Shown: piece by piece, positions 14,552 through 22,569 of the stretch | Layout of the letters: every line of letters begins with the position of its first letter | Position numbering within the stretch: position 1 is the stretch's first letter | From: Myxococcales bacterium | GTDB taxonomy: Bacteria > Myxococcota > Polyangia > Fen-1088 | Length of the DNA stretch: 26,341 nucleotides | Direction of reading: 5' to 3' | Assembly (NCBI GenBank): GCA_003159055.1 | Contig: PMLH01000442.1 | Span: 148-26,488, forward strand | The notes under the pieces: generated by a model | Told to the model about the DNA's origin: nothing | What the model saw: only the letters and a program-made list of their open reading frames with translations | The model's database searches: none | Made by a program: the position numbers and the translations under genes

Positions 14552-16681
14552 TCAGCCCAGCAAATCGCCGTCGCTGGTGGCCAGGGAAGGGCGGCGCGAC
14601 TGGCGCAGCACTTCGCAGGCGGCATGCACCGCCTCGCGGGTGCCAGTCAGCACCAGCACGTCGTGCTCGCGGAGGGTTTCGTCGGCGGAGGGGACGACCA
14701 CGTCGCCATTGCTGCGCTCGATCGCCAGCACGGTGGCGCCGGTCAGTCCGCGCAAATTGAGTTCCTTGAGGCTGCGCCCGATGCAAGACGCGCCGGCGGC
14801 GATGGTGAACGCGGTCGGCTCACCGATGCCCGGCATCAGGGTTCGCAGCTCTTCCAGCTTGCTTGGCCCCGGCTGATGGCTCCGACTCTGCGCGACCAAG
14901 GCCTCCAGCACCGCCTGCGCGCCGGCGCGCACGTGGCCTTGCAGGTTGGTCGCGCTCCGCCAGAACGGCAGGGCCAACAGCGCGACGCCGACGATCAGCG
15001 CGGCGGCGAAAGGAAACCGCGCGGGAAGAAAGGGTTGGGTCAGGGCGACCAGCGGAGCTCCGGCCGCGAACAGGATGGCAAGCTCCAGGGTGGCTCGCAG
15101 CGCCCGTCTAGGCGCATCGGCCAAGTCGACGCCAGCTGCGGTCCTTGGAAAGGCGCCTTCGGCAAGCAGCAGTCCCAATCGCCGCGCGACTCGCAAGGCA
15201 CCGATGAAGAAAGGCAGCGCCAGTACGATGGACGCCGCGGTCACCAAAGCGCGCGTCAGATTGGGGCTGCGGCCTGGGATAAGGGCCAAGCTGACACGCG
15301 TCTGTCCGAGCGAGGTTGCGATGACGATGCCGGCGATGATCACCACGTCCAAGAACAGGAAGCCCGCAAGCCGCCGGATGCGCGACCATTCCGTCGGCCG
15401 CCGGCGCGCCTCGCCCAAAGCCTGGACCCACGAACCGTAGAGCGCGGCGTAGGTCTGCACGGCATGAGGCAGACGCCGATCCACGGTTGCGGCAAAGTGC
15501 GCAGAACCGCGAATCATGAACGGCGTGAGGAGGGTGCTGAACGCCGATACCGCAATCGCGACGGGGAAGAGAAAACTTCGTAACACGCCGGCGTTGGTGC
15601 CGACTGCGGCGAGGATGAAGGAAAACTCGCCAATCTGCCCCAGGCTCATGCCGGCCTGAATGGACAGACGAACGCCGTTGCCGGCGACGAATGTGCCCAT
15701 GCTGACGGCGACCAGCTTGCCGACCACCACGACGGCGGTCAGTGCAAGGACGGCTGGCAGGTTCTGCACGATCGCCCGGAGGTCGATCAGCATGCCGACC
15801 GACACAAAGAACACGCCGGCGAGGATGTCGCGGATTGGACGCATCAAACGGCCGGCGACCTTGGCTTCGCCGGATTCCGCCACCAGCGCGCCCGCCAGGA
15901 ACGCCCCGAAGGCAACCGAGTACCCGGCCTTTTGCGACAAGTAAGCGAACGCCGAGGCGACGGCGAGGCACGACATCACCAGCGTCTCGCCTCGTCCCGC
16001 GCGGGCTACGAACCGAATCAGGCGCGGGATGACGAGCATTCCGACCGTCAACATCCCCGCCATCACCAGGAGCAGCCGGCCGGCCGCGCGGCCGAGCACG
16101 GCAGCGGGCACGTCGCCCATCCCGGTGCTGCTCGCGGTCAGCACAGCGAGGAGCAGAATCGCGATCAGGTCTTCGGCCACCAGCACGCCGAAAACGATCT
16201 CGCTGAGGCGACCTTGGATGCCCCTTTCGGAGAAGGTCTTGGCAATGATGGTGGTGCTTGAAATCGCGCACATGGCCGCAGTGAAGATGCTTTCGGTCGG
16301 GGCAAAGCCGAGCAGCCGGCTGGAGAAGTAGCCGAGCCACGCCACCAAGCTGCATTCGATGAGCGCCACCACGCCTCCGCTGGGCGCGATGCGAATCAGG
16401 CGCCGTAGGCTGAATTCCAGCCCGAGCGAAAACATGATGAGAATGACGCCGATGTCCGAAAGCGGATGCGCCAGCTCCTGTGAAACCGAAATCCCGAGCG
16501 GCGCGGACGGCCCCACCAGCAGCCCGGCCAACAAATAGCCGAGCACGAGTGGCAAGCCGAGACGCTGGAAAACCGTCGCGAAGAGAGCCGCGATGCCGAC
16601 GATGAGAACCAGATCGGTCAGGTGCCCCGTGGCTTGCGGGCCGGCGACGGCAAGAAGGGTAAAGGCAGACGATCCGCTCAT
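14552..16681 (-). CDS. CPA2 cation:proton antiporter with TrkA-C tail
   Basis: A 709-residue inner-membrane antiporter of the KefB/RosB type that exchanges K+ or Na+ for protons. Residues about 18-395 form the Na+/H+ exchanger domain, with GYLLAGLLVGP, the SLGLEFSL helix, the acidic pair ED 170-171 (VAEDLIAILLL) at the ion site, FFVSVGMLIDL and GQIGEFSFIL. A second hydrophobic block (about 438-575, roughly four spans) follows. A cytosolic TrkA-C domain (about 620-695) ends the protein, with IGRSLKELNLRGLTGATVLAIER and EHDVLVLTG. No RCK-N (NAD-binding) domain is present between them, unlike KefB/KefC of E. coli. The open frame extends to 16873; I chose the ATG at 16681 because it gives the family N-terminus and leaves room for the divergent lipoprotein gene. 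Confidence 0.93.
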   Translation of the reverse strand: MSGSSAFTLLAVAGPQATGHLTDLVLIVGIAALFATVFQRLGLPLVLGYLLAGLLVGPSAPLGISVSQELAHPLSDIGVILIMFSLGLEFSLRRLIRIAPSGGVVALIECSLVAWLGYFSSRLLGFAPTESIFTAAMCAISSTTIIAKTFSERGIQGRLSEIVFGVLVAEDLIAILLLAVLTASSTGMGDVPAAVLGRAAGRLLLVMAGMLTVGMLVIPRLIRFVARAGRGETLVMSCLAVASAFAYLSQKAGYSVAFGAFLAGALVAESGEAKVAGRLMRPIRDILAGVFFVSVGMLIDLRAIVQNLPAVLALTAVVVVGKLVAVSMGTFVAGNGVRLSIQAGMSLGQIGEFSFILAAVGTNAGVLRSFLFPVAIAVSAFSTLLTPFMIRGSAHFAATVDRRLPHAVQTYAALYGSWVQALGEARRRPTEWSRIRRLAGFLFLDVVIIAGIVIATSLGQTRVSLALIPGRSPNLTRALVTAASIVLALPFFIGALRVARRLGLLLAEGAFPRTAAGVDLADAPRRALRATLELAILFAAGAPLVALTQPFLPARFPFAAALIVGVALLALPFWRSATNLQGHVRAGAQAVLEALVAQSRSHQPGPSKLEELRTLMPGIGEPTAFTIAAGASCIGRSLKELNLRGLTGATVLAIERSNGDVVVPSADETLREHDVLVLTGTREAVHAACEVLRQSRRPSLATSDGDLLG

Positions 16682-16755
16682 GGGATTGCGGGCAAGTGCT
16701 GGACGCCAGGCGATGACGACGAGATCATGACGAAGTTCTGCTACTCTCGGGTTGA

Positions 16756-17463
16756 ATGTTCCTGGGCGCTTCCGTGCGAGCCGTGTGCGTTGTTCTGTGT
16801 CTCGGCCAGCTCGTGGCCGCGTGCAGTTCTTGGGACGAGGATACCCCGGACCACGTCGACTTTGCCCTGCCAAGTATCACATGGACGGTTTCGAGCGCCG
16901 CCCCGCAGTGGCGCGAGCCGCCTCCGCCGGGTGTCCCCGTGCCCAGCTTCGTCTGCTCCGGTCCTGAAGCGCTTTCTACCGACTGCTGTGCCCCGCCTTA
17001 CGATTGCCAGAAGTACCCGTTTGCTTGCGATCCGACCAGCAACTTCTGCGCCTTGACCTTCGACGTGGAAGGCGGCCAGACTGTCGACCTCGTCAATGAC
17101 GTCCCGGCGATCGCGGCCGTGCAAGGTCGCGCCTTTGCCAAGGTGGAGCTACTCAGCCTGAACGTGTCGGTTTCCCTAGCTCCGGGACTGCCGATTCGGG
17201 CGACCAGCCTGTACATCGGTCCGCACGGTTTGCCGGCTTCATCGGATCCCGCCGCCACTTTCTTTGCGCCGGTCAAACTGGTTTCCGGCGCGCAGGCCGT
17301 TGTTCCCGATGTGCCTGCGAGGCAGGCATTTTCGAGCTTCGCCCGCGACTACGAGACGCCATTTTCCCTGCTTCTTTCGGCCCACGTCGTCGTGTCGAGC
17401 GACAATCCGCCGAAAGGTGACCTCCGCGCCACCCTCACCGCCCAAGCGCGCGCCTTCTATTGA
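16756..17463 (+). CDS. Hypothetical lipoprotein
   Basis: A 235-residue putative lipoprotein. The signal peptide is MFLGASVRAVCVVLCLGQ and the lipobox VAAC places the lipid on Cys 23; Ser at +2 is compatible with outer-membrane targeting. The mature part has a Pro-rich segment (about 50-65) and a Cys cluster CSGPEALSTDCCAPPYDCQKYPFACDPTSNFC spread over about 67-98. A beta-rich C-terminal domain with hydrophobic alternation (VELLSLNVSVSLAPG, LLLSAHVVVSS) follows. I do not recognise the family. The start is divergent from the antiporter (74 bases between start codons), with only a weak ribosome site. It is convergent with the IHF/HU gene across a hairpin. Confidence 0.8.
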   Translation: MFLGASVRAVCVVLCLGQLVAACSSWDEDTPDHVDFALPSITWTVSSAAPQWREPPPPGVPVPSFVCSGPEALSTDCCAPPYDCQKYPFACDPTSNFCALTFDVEGGQTVDLVNDVPAIAAVQGRAFAKVELLSLNVSVSLAPGLPIRATSLYIGPHGLPASSDPAATFFAPVKLVSGAQAVVPDVPARQAFSSFARDYETPFSLLLSAHVVVSSDNPPKGDLRATLTAQARAFY

Positions 17464-17475
17464 GGTCTGTCGTGC

Positions 17476-17511
17476 GCGTGGGAATCCGCCGAGCTTTGCT
17501 CGGCGCATCGC
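17476..17511. repeat. Dispersed single copy of hairpin repeat, terminator-like
   Basis: This resembles the first half of the array at 18031-18234: a GCGTGGGAA lead, then stem CGCCGAGC (17487-17494), loop TTT, stem GCTCGGCG (17498-17505), then CATCGC. The array stem starts with a G-C pair where this copy has C-G, so both bases of the pair changed together. It sits between two convergent stop codons, 6 bases past the IHF/HU stop and 23 past the lipoprotein stop, without a T-tract, and may serve as a bidirectional terminator. Confidence 0.7.
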
Positions 17512-17886
17512 TCAACGCCCGCGCGATGACGCGGACTGCGGCGCGGGCAGTGGCGCCGGGCTGGGGTCAACCGTCGTTACCACAACCGGCATTTCCTGCG
17601 TACGCCTCAGCTTCGAATTGATCAGGTCCTTCAGCTCCTTGCCGACTTTGAAGAAGGGCAGGCGCTTGGGCTTGACCGCGACGGATTCGCCGGTGCGCGG
17701 ATTGCGCCCCTTGTACGCACCATAGCGTCGGTTCTCGAAGCTCCCGAGTCCCCGAACTTCGATGCGTTCGTCGCGCGCAAGAGCGCGTTCGAGCGCCTCG
17801 AACACCATGTTTACCACCGCCTCGGCTCGCCCCTTGGGAAGGTTCTTGAGTTCAGCGACTTGCTCGACTAGATCCGACTTTGTCAT
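17512..17886 (-). CDS. IHF/HU-family nucleoid DNA-binding protein with C-terminal tail
   Basis: A small DNA-bending protein, 124 residues. The first 95 residues are a complete HU/IHF fold: MTKSDLVEQVAE at the start, RDERIEVRGLGSF (39-50), the arm motif GRNPRTGE with the DNA-intercalating Pro 63, and LPFFKVGKELKDLIN. The MTKS start and ERIE(V/I)RG(L/F)GSF block resemble IHF-beta more than HU, but the subgroup needs a tree. A roughly 27-residue Thr/Pro/Ala/Ser-rich tail (from about 97) is extra. GGAG four bases before the ATG at 17886 fixes the start, and the much longer upstream open frame is a shadow through the repeat array. A promoter candidate lies 49 bases upstream. Confidence 0.96.
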   Translation of the reverse strand: MTKSDLVEQVAELKNLPKGRAEAVVNMVFEALERALARDERIEVRGLGSFENRRYGAYKGRNPRTGESVAVKPKRLPFFKVGKELKDLINSKLRRTQEMPVVVTTVDPSPAPLPAPQSASSRGR

Positions 17887-17934
17887 GGCACTCCACCGTG
17901 TTTCATCTGGCCCAGCCCGCCACCGCCGAGACCA

Positions 17935-17963
17935 ACGGTAGAATGACTTGGCCGCCTGCTCAA
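17935..17963 (-). promoter_or_regulatory. Candidate promoter of IHF/HU gene
   Basis: Read on the minus strand: TTGAGC (17958-17963), 17 bases, then TACCGT (17935-17940). The -35 matches four of six, the -10 three of six, with ideal spacing. Its 3' end is 49 bases upstream of the ATG. Confidence 0.35.
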
Positions 17964-17964
17964 A

Positions 17965-17980
17965 TTTCCATCGGTGGAAA
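17965..17980. promoter_or_regulatory. Palindrome abutting the IHF/HU promoter
   Basis: TTTCCA-TCGG-TGGAAA is a perfect six-base inverted repeat with a four-base centre, ending one base upstream of the candidate -35. Position and symmetry suit a dimeric regulator site. No regulator can be named. Confidence 0.35.
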
Positions 17981-18030
17981 GACGAAAGAACTTGACTGTA
18001 CGCGTTTCCGACAGTGACCAGCCGCGCCGA

Positions 18031-18234
18031 GTCGCGTGGGAAGCGGCCGAGCCTTGCTCGGCCGGACCGTCGCGGGAAGGTTTGGAAAACCCTTCCAGGG
18101 TTTCCATGTCGGTCGCGTGGGAAGCGGCCGAGCCTTGCTCGGCCCGGACCATCGCGGGAAGGTTTGGAAAAACCTTCCAGGGTTTCCATGTCGGTCGCGT
18201 GGGAAGCGGCCGAGCCTTGCTCGGCCCGGACCAT
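18031..18234. repeat. Tandem hairpin repeat array, 81/82-base unit, 2.5 copies
   Basis: Unit 1 spans 18031-18111 (81 bases), unit 2 spans 18112-18193 (82 bases), and a partial unit 3 spans 18194-18234. Units 1 and 2 differ at only three places (one insertion, two substitutions). Each unit begins GTCGCGTGGGAAGC and contains stem A, GGCCGAGC-CTT-GCTCGGCC (18045-18063, 18126-18144, 18208-18226). The full units also contain stem B around GGAAGGTTT-GGAA-AAACCTTCC. Stem B is nine perfect pairs with a GNRA-type loop in unit 2 (18157-18178) and has one mismatch in unit 1 (18075-18096). It resembles a REP-like or other dispersed palindromic repeat. No open frame within it is convincing. Confidence 0.92.
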
Positions 18235-18285
18235 TTCAACCCTTTCTCGGGCCTCGGCAACTGGTAGGGTAAGCTTGCGAGACCT

Positions 18286-19056
18286 ATGGCAGTTGTGACC
18301 TTCACCACCGACTTCGGCCCTTCTGACGCTTATGTAGGCGCGATGAAAGGGGTGGTCTTGTCGGCGGCGCCCCATGCCGTGCTGGTCGATATCACGCACG
18401 CCATTTCGCCCCAAGATGTGCGGGCTGGGGCGTGGGCGTTGGCGCACGCTGCCCCGTATTTCCCGGCCGGGTCGGTCCACGTGGCGGTCGTCGACCCTGG
18501 GGTTGGCGGTGCGCGTGATGGAATTGTCATCGCTGCCCAAGGCAGCTTCTTTGTGGGCCCGGACAACGGGCTGATGTCCGCGGCCGCGGTCGCGCCTCGA
18601 CGGGTGTTTCGCATCGAAAACCCAGCCTTCCGCCGTGAGCCAGTCAGTCCGACCTTCCACGGTCGAGATATCTTCGCGGCTGCGGCCGGGCAGCTTGCGG
18701 CCGGCCGGCCCATCGACGAAGCGGGTCGCCAAGTTGCCACCGTGGCCGAGTTGGCCATGCCCGAGAGTGGGGCGCTTGGCGATGACTGCAGCGGTGAGGT
18801 CGTGCACGTCGACCACTTCGGCAACATCCTCACTTCCCTGGTTTCCGACCATGTCGATGGTCGTTGGGAACTGCAGTGTGACGGCCGCCGATTCGAGCTC
18901 GACGGGGGCCGAACCTTCTGTGACGTCGAGCGTGGAGCTTTGCTCCATTATCCCGGTAGCAGTGGACGGGTCGAGATAGCCGTGCGAGATGGATCGGCAG
19001 CTCGGCTGACCCAGATGAAAGCTGGAATGCGCGTCCAATTGAAGAGGCTGTCATGA
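18286..19056 (+). CDS. SAM hydroxide adenosyltransferase (DUF62 family)
   Basis: A 256-residue member of the fluorinase/chlorinase superfamily. The common, non-halogenating branch hydrolyses S-adenosylmethionine to adenosine and methionine. N-terminal domain: TFTTDFGPSDAYVGAMKG (5-22), VVDPGVGGAR with Asp 70 and Arg 77, GPDNGL (91-96) and TFHGRD with His 125. This Asp-Arg-His set is the water-activating triad described for the hydrolases. The C-terminal beta domain contains HVDHFGNILTS. Length is standard, and no halogenase-specific insertion is evident. The biological purpose of SAM hydrolysis in bacteria is unclear. The ribosome site is weak (GCGAG). The stop overlaps the next start as ATGA, so the lipoprotein downstream is translationally coupled. 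Confidence 0.95.
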   Translation: MAVVTFTTDFGPSDAYVGAMKGVVLSAAPHAVLVDITHAISPQDVRAGAWALAHAAPYFPAGSVHVAVVDPGVGGARDGIVIAAQGSFFVGPDNGLMSAAAVAPRRVFRIENPAFRREPVSPTFHGRDIFAAAAGQLAAGRPIDEAGRQVATVAELAMPESGALGDDCSGEVVHVDHFGNILTSLVSDHVDGRWELQCDGRRFELDGGRTFCDVERGALLHYPGSSGRVEIAVRDGSAARLTQMKAGMRVQLKRLS

Positions 19057-19919
19057 GACCTCGTTTGCCTGTCCCAACTCTCTGCGCCGTGACGCTCTTC
19101 GGCGCGTGTTCGGTTGGCTCCGGCGTCGGCGCCGCCAGCGGATCGATCTACGTGTATGGCTGCACAAAGAACGGCGACTATTGCCCGGACGGCGTGTGCG
19201 GAACCGCGGACGCGCCGGCCCCCTACGACTTGAAGCCCAGCTTTTTCGCCGGTGAGCCCATTGACGACTTGCGCGAGTTCAGCACCGGCTCCGGAGTCAT
19301 GAGCAATCGCCTCATCGTCCGACTGCAGCGCTCGGGAAAGCAGATCGAACAGAACGATGTCCTTACCTTCGACATCGCCAGCTCGTACGAAGTCGCCCGC
19401 TGCGTCCGCGGACGCGTCGATCCGGCCACTGGCAAGAACGATTGGAGCGAGACCGACTGTTTCCGCGCGTCCGACAACGGGCCGGGCAGAATGCGACTGC
19501 AGTACGACAGCAGCGTTCACGCCGCCTTGGCGATGAAGGCCACCTGCACTGCCAACCTGGTGGCGGACGCCATCTCGGCTCCCGTGCCACTCTCCTATGC
19601 CACCGCGGCGAAGTCGGTGGTCACCGACGGAAGCTGGAGTTCCTGGGTCGAGTTTGAGGAGTTCGGCAATGCCTCGCAGTCGGATCGTGTGCCGACCGCG
19701 CGCGATGCGATTGGCGGCAAATTCCGGGTTGAGTTTGGAGATCGCATCTACGCCACCAGCTTCCAACTGACCCTTGTCGACGACGGCGTGGTCGACGCCG
19801 CCATCAACAACGTCCCCAAACACGATCCAATGATCGGTGGAACCCTGGGCGGTGATTCGTCCACCGGCAAATTCGATTTCGACCTCGCACGCGGTCAGGG
19901 CGCGCAGTTCTTCCCCTGA
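19053..19919 (+). CDS. Hypothetical lipoprotein coupled to the SAM hydrolase
   Basis: A 288-residue putative lipoprotein with signal MRPRLPVPTLCAVTLFGAC; the lipobox FGAC (Cys 19) is a variant, with Ser at +2. The mature protein has four further Cys near the start (GCTKNGDYCPDGVCG; a short linker to about 60) and then a beta-rich domain with strands such as NRLIVRLQRSGKQIEQNDVLTFDIASSYEVARC and IYATSFQLTLVDDG. It ends FDFDLARGQGAQFFP. No family is recognised. The ATG at 19053 lies inside the preceding stop (ATGA). hrpB starts 8 bases after its stop, so it is embedded in an operon with cytosolic enzymes. Confidence 0.85.
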   Translation: MRPRLPVPTLCAVTLFGACSVGSGVGAASGSIYVYGCTKNGDYCPDGVCGTADAPAPYDLKPSFFAGEPIDDLREFSTGSGVMSNRLIVRLQRSGKQIEQNDVLTFDIASSYEVARCVRGRVDPATGKNDWSETDCFRASDNGPGRMRLQYDSSVHAALAMKATCTANLVADAISAPVPLSYATAAKSVVTDGSWSSWVEFEEFGNASQSDRVPTARDAIGGKFRVEFGDRIYATSFQLTLVDDGVVDAAINNVPKHDPMIGGTLGGDSSTGKFDFDLARGQGAQFFP

Positions 19920-19927
19920 AACCGACC

Positions 19928-22513
19928 TTGGCGCGAAAACAACTGCCGATTGACCCGCTCCTGCCGGACATCGTGAATGCTCTGGCGCACGCGCCGAGCC
20001 TCGTGATCGAGGCGCCGCCCGGCGCTGGCAAGACGACGCGGGTTCCGCCGGCCCTTCTCGACCAGCCTTTCGCCGACGGCGAAATCATCGTACTTCAGCC
20101 TCGTCGACTGCCGGCGCGCATGGCAGCCGCACGGGTCGCGGAGGAGCTGCACGAGGAGGTGGGCCAGACCGTCGGCTACACGGTCCGCTTCGAAGATGTG
20201 GGCGGACGAGGGACGCGTCTGCGGTTCATGACCGAAGGGATTCTTCTACGCAGGCTGCTGGTCGATCCGCTCTTGCGCGGCGCCAAAGTCGTGGTGCTCG
20301 ACGAGTTCCACGAGCGGCACTTGGCCACCGATCTGGCGCTCGCACTGCTGGCTCGGCTGCAAAGACGGGAACGGCCGGATCTGCGCATCCTGGTCATGTC
20401 GGCGACCCTGGAGAGCGAGCCGGTGTGCGAGTTTTTGGGCAACTGTCCGGCGATACGCAGCGAAGGGCGCGCCTACCCAGTGTCCGTCGCGTACGCCGAA
20501 ACGACCGACAACCGCCCGCTGGCCGACCGGGTCGCCTCGTCGGTGCGCCGGCTGCACCAAGACAGATGCGACGGCGACGTCCTGGTGTTCTTGCCGGGTG
20601 CCGGGGAAATCCGCCGGGCTTCCGACGTGCTCGCGTCTTGGGCAGCCGACAAGGATGTTCTGCTGGTTCCGCTGCACGGCGAATTGCCGCCCGCAGAGCA
20701 GCGGCGCGCGGTGACGCCGGCCGCGCGCCCCAAGGTCATTTTGTCGACGAACGTGGCCGAGACCTCCGTGACCATCGAAGGCGTGGTGGCCGTGGTCGAC
20801 TCGGGGCTGGCGCGAATTGCCTCGCATTCGCCGTGGAGTGGCTTGCCGAGGCTTGCAGTCGGCAAGATCAGCCAGGCGGCTGCCATTCAGCGCGCCGGGC
20901 GCGCGGGGCGGACGCAGCCAGGCCAGGCCATTCGCCTCTACACCCGCCACGATTTCGATTCGCGCAGGCTGTACGAAGTGCCCGAGATCGGCCGACTCGA
21001 CCTGTCCGAGGCTCTATTGACACTTGCCGCGCTTGGGGTCGCCGACGCAAGCCGCTTCGACTGGTTCGAACTGCCGGGCGCTGCGTCCATGGAGGCAGCG
21101 ACCACATTGCTCGAAAAACTGGGCGCCATCGACAGGGCAGGCCACCTGACGCCGACCGGTCATGAGATGCTTCGTTTCCCGGCCCATCCACGCCTGGCCC
21201 GGCTGCTCGTGGAAGGAGAACGTCGCGGCGTTGGCCAAGAATCGGCTGCGCTGGCCGGCATTCTTTCCGAGGGTGACATCAGCGACAGTGCTCGAACGCG
21301 TTTCGGGAATGCCGAGCAGCGCACGGTCGCGGCCGAGGGCGCAGACCTGCTGGAACGGCTCGACCGGTTTGTCCAAGCGCAAGCGGCCGGCTTCGACCGG
21401 GGACGCCTGCGCGCCCTCGGCGTGGATGCCCATGCGGCCTCGGCGGCCGAACGTGCCCGCCGGCAGTATGCCAGCGCCCTCCATGCCCGCTCAGCCCGCA
21501 CAACGGCCAGACCATGCTCCCCAGAAGCCATCGACGTAGCGCTGTCGATGGCCGCGCTAACCGCATTTCCAGACCGGGTGATGCGCCGGCGCAGTCCTGG
21601 GGCAAGCCAGGCCGTGCTGGCCACCGGTGGCGCAGCCGAGGTCGGACCGCTGCCTTCGGGAGACCTGCTGGTTGCCGTGGACGCCGAAGAGCGCGCCAGC
21701 GCAGGAGGCCGACAGGGAGGGTCCAATCTGGTGATCCGTCTTGCAGCGCCCATCGAACCCGACTGGCTGCTCGATTTGGTCCCTGGTGGCCTTGCCGAAA
21801 GCGAGGAGACGCTGTGGAACGCCGACCGGGAGCGTGTGGAAGTCGTCGCGCGGCTTTGCTACGGCGCCGTGGTGCTCGACGAAACCCGCCGCCCGGCTGC
21901 GCCGTCCGCCGAGGCGAGCCTCCTTCTGGCAGAAGCTGCGCTGGCGGCAGGTATGGGCGGCCCCGAAAACGCAGGCGGTTCTCCTTCAACACTTCAAGTG
22001 AAACTTGATATTCTCCGCGAAGCATTTCCGGAGCTTGGGGTTCCGCAGCTCGGAGCAGGCCACCTGCGCGAGCTGCTGCTGGCCGCTTGCGAGGGGCTTG
22101 GCAGCATGGCCGAGCTGGCTGCATCGCCCATGGAAGAGCGGCTCCGCGACAGCTTGCCGCCTGCTGTGATTGGCCACTTGCGAAGCGAAACGCCCGACCG
22201 GATTCCGCTTGGCGCTGGCCGCCAAGTCACCGTGAACTACGAAGCAGGCAAGCCGCCCTGGATCGAGTCTCGCCTGCAGGACTTCTTTGGCATGAAGTCA
22301 GGACCGACCATCTGCCGCGGCCAGGTGCCGCTGACCCTGCACTTGCTGGCACCCAACCATCGCGCCGTACAGGTCACGAGCGACTTGGCCGGATTTTGGC
22401 AGAAGCACTATCCCGCCATTCGCAAGGAGCTCTCCAGGCGCTATCCGCGCCACGCCTGGCCCGAGGACGGCGCAACCGCGGCGCCACCTCCGCCGCGATC
22501 GCCACGACGCTAG
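19928..22513 (+). CDS. hrpB: ATP-dependent helicase HrpB
   Basis: A DEAH/DExH superfamily 2 helicase of the HrpB family, 861 residues, close to the usual length of about 820-850. Motifs: Walker A GAGKTT (32-37) in VIEAPPGAGKTTRVP; LQPRRLPARMAA; motif II DEFH (125-128), the HrpB variant of DEAH; SAT (158-160); STNVAETSVTIEG (273-285); and motif VI QRAGRAGR (321-328). A helicase-associated domain and the HrpB-specific C-terminus follow (PPWIESRLQDFFGMKSGP, then QVTSDLAGFWQKHYPAIRKELSRRYPRHAWPED). The TTG start at 19928 yields the expected LPIDPLLPDIV N-terminus with no strong ribosome site; the next option, GTG at about codon 16, would trim conserved residues. The cellular role of HrpB is poorly defined, with RNA processing often suggested. 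Confidence 0.97.
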   Translation: MARKQLPIDPLLPDIVNALAHAPSLVIEAPPGAGKTTRVPPALLDQPFADGEIIVLQPRRLPARMAAARVAEELHEEVGQTVGYTVRFEDVGGRGTRLRFMTEGILLRRLLVDPLLRGAKVVVLDEFHERHLATDLALALLARLQRRERPDLRILVMSATLESEPVCEFLGNCPAIRSEGRAYPVSVAYAETTDNRPLADRVASSVRRLHQDRCDGDVLVFLPGAGEIRRASDVLASWAADKDVLLVPLHGELPPAEQRRAVTPAARPKVILSTNVAETSVTIEGVVAVVDSGLARIASHSPWSGLPRLAVGKISQAAAIQRAGRAGRTQPGQAIRLYTRHDFDSRRLYEVPEIGRLDLSEALLTLAALGVADASRFDWFELPGAASMEAATTLLEKLGAIDRAGHLTPTGHEMLRFPAHPRLARLLVEGERRGVGQESAALAGILSEGDISDSARTRFGNAEQRTVAAEGADLLERLDRFVQAQAAGFDRGRLRALGVDAHAASAAERARRQYASALHARSARTTARPCSPEAIDVALSMAALTAFPDRVMRRRSPGASQAVLATGGAAEVGPLPSGDLLVAVDAEERASAGGRQGGSNLVIRLAAPIEPDWLLDLVPGGLAESEETLWNADRERVEVVARLCYGAVVLDETRRPAAPSAEASLLLAEAALAAGMGGPENAGGSPSTLQVKLDILREAFPELGVPQLGAGHLRELLLAACEGLGSMAELAASPMEERLRDSLPPAVIGHLRSETPDRIPLGAGRQVTVNYEAGKPPWIESRLQDFFGMKSGPTICRGQVPLTLHLLAPNHRAVQVTSDLAGFWQKHYPAIRKELSRRYPRHAWPEDGATAAPPPPRSPRR

Positions 22514-22569
22514 GCTGCCGGGGCGACCTTCGCGCCGCAAGTCTCTTTTGCTATGCCTTGTGTCGTGGA

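Larger units (their letters stand above)
17887..18285. other. 399-base gene-free region with repeats
   Basis: This is the only stretch over 300 bases without a gene, between the divergent IHF/HU gene and the SAM hydroxide adenosyltransferase gene. From left to right it holds the IHF/HU ribosome site, its promoter candidate, a TTTCCA/TGGAAA palindrome, an ACTGT/ACAGT pair (17995-17999 with 18011-18015), and the tandem repeat array. The last 50 bases have no strong promoter for the rightward gene. Open frames run through on both strands, but their translations repeat with the array and have no ribosome site, so I call none. Confidence 0.7.

Noticed and set aside
18014..18298. CRISPR array
   Set aside because: Repeats are contiguous 81/82-base units with no unique spacers and no cas genes.
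17887..19038. Long minus-strand frame running through the repeat array into the IHF/HU gene
   Set aside because: The IHF/HU protein begins at 17886 with a good ribosome site; the upstream part is antisense to the SAM hydrolase and repeats with the array.
18286..19056. Fluorinase or chlorinase
   Set aside because: It has the Asp-Arg-His set of the hydrolase branch, and I see no halogenase-specific insertion or halometabolite cluster.
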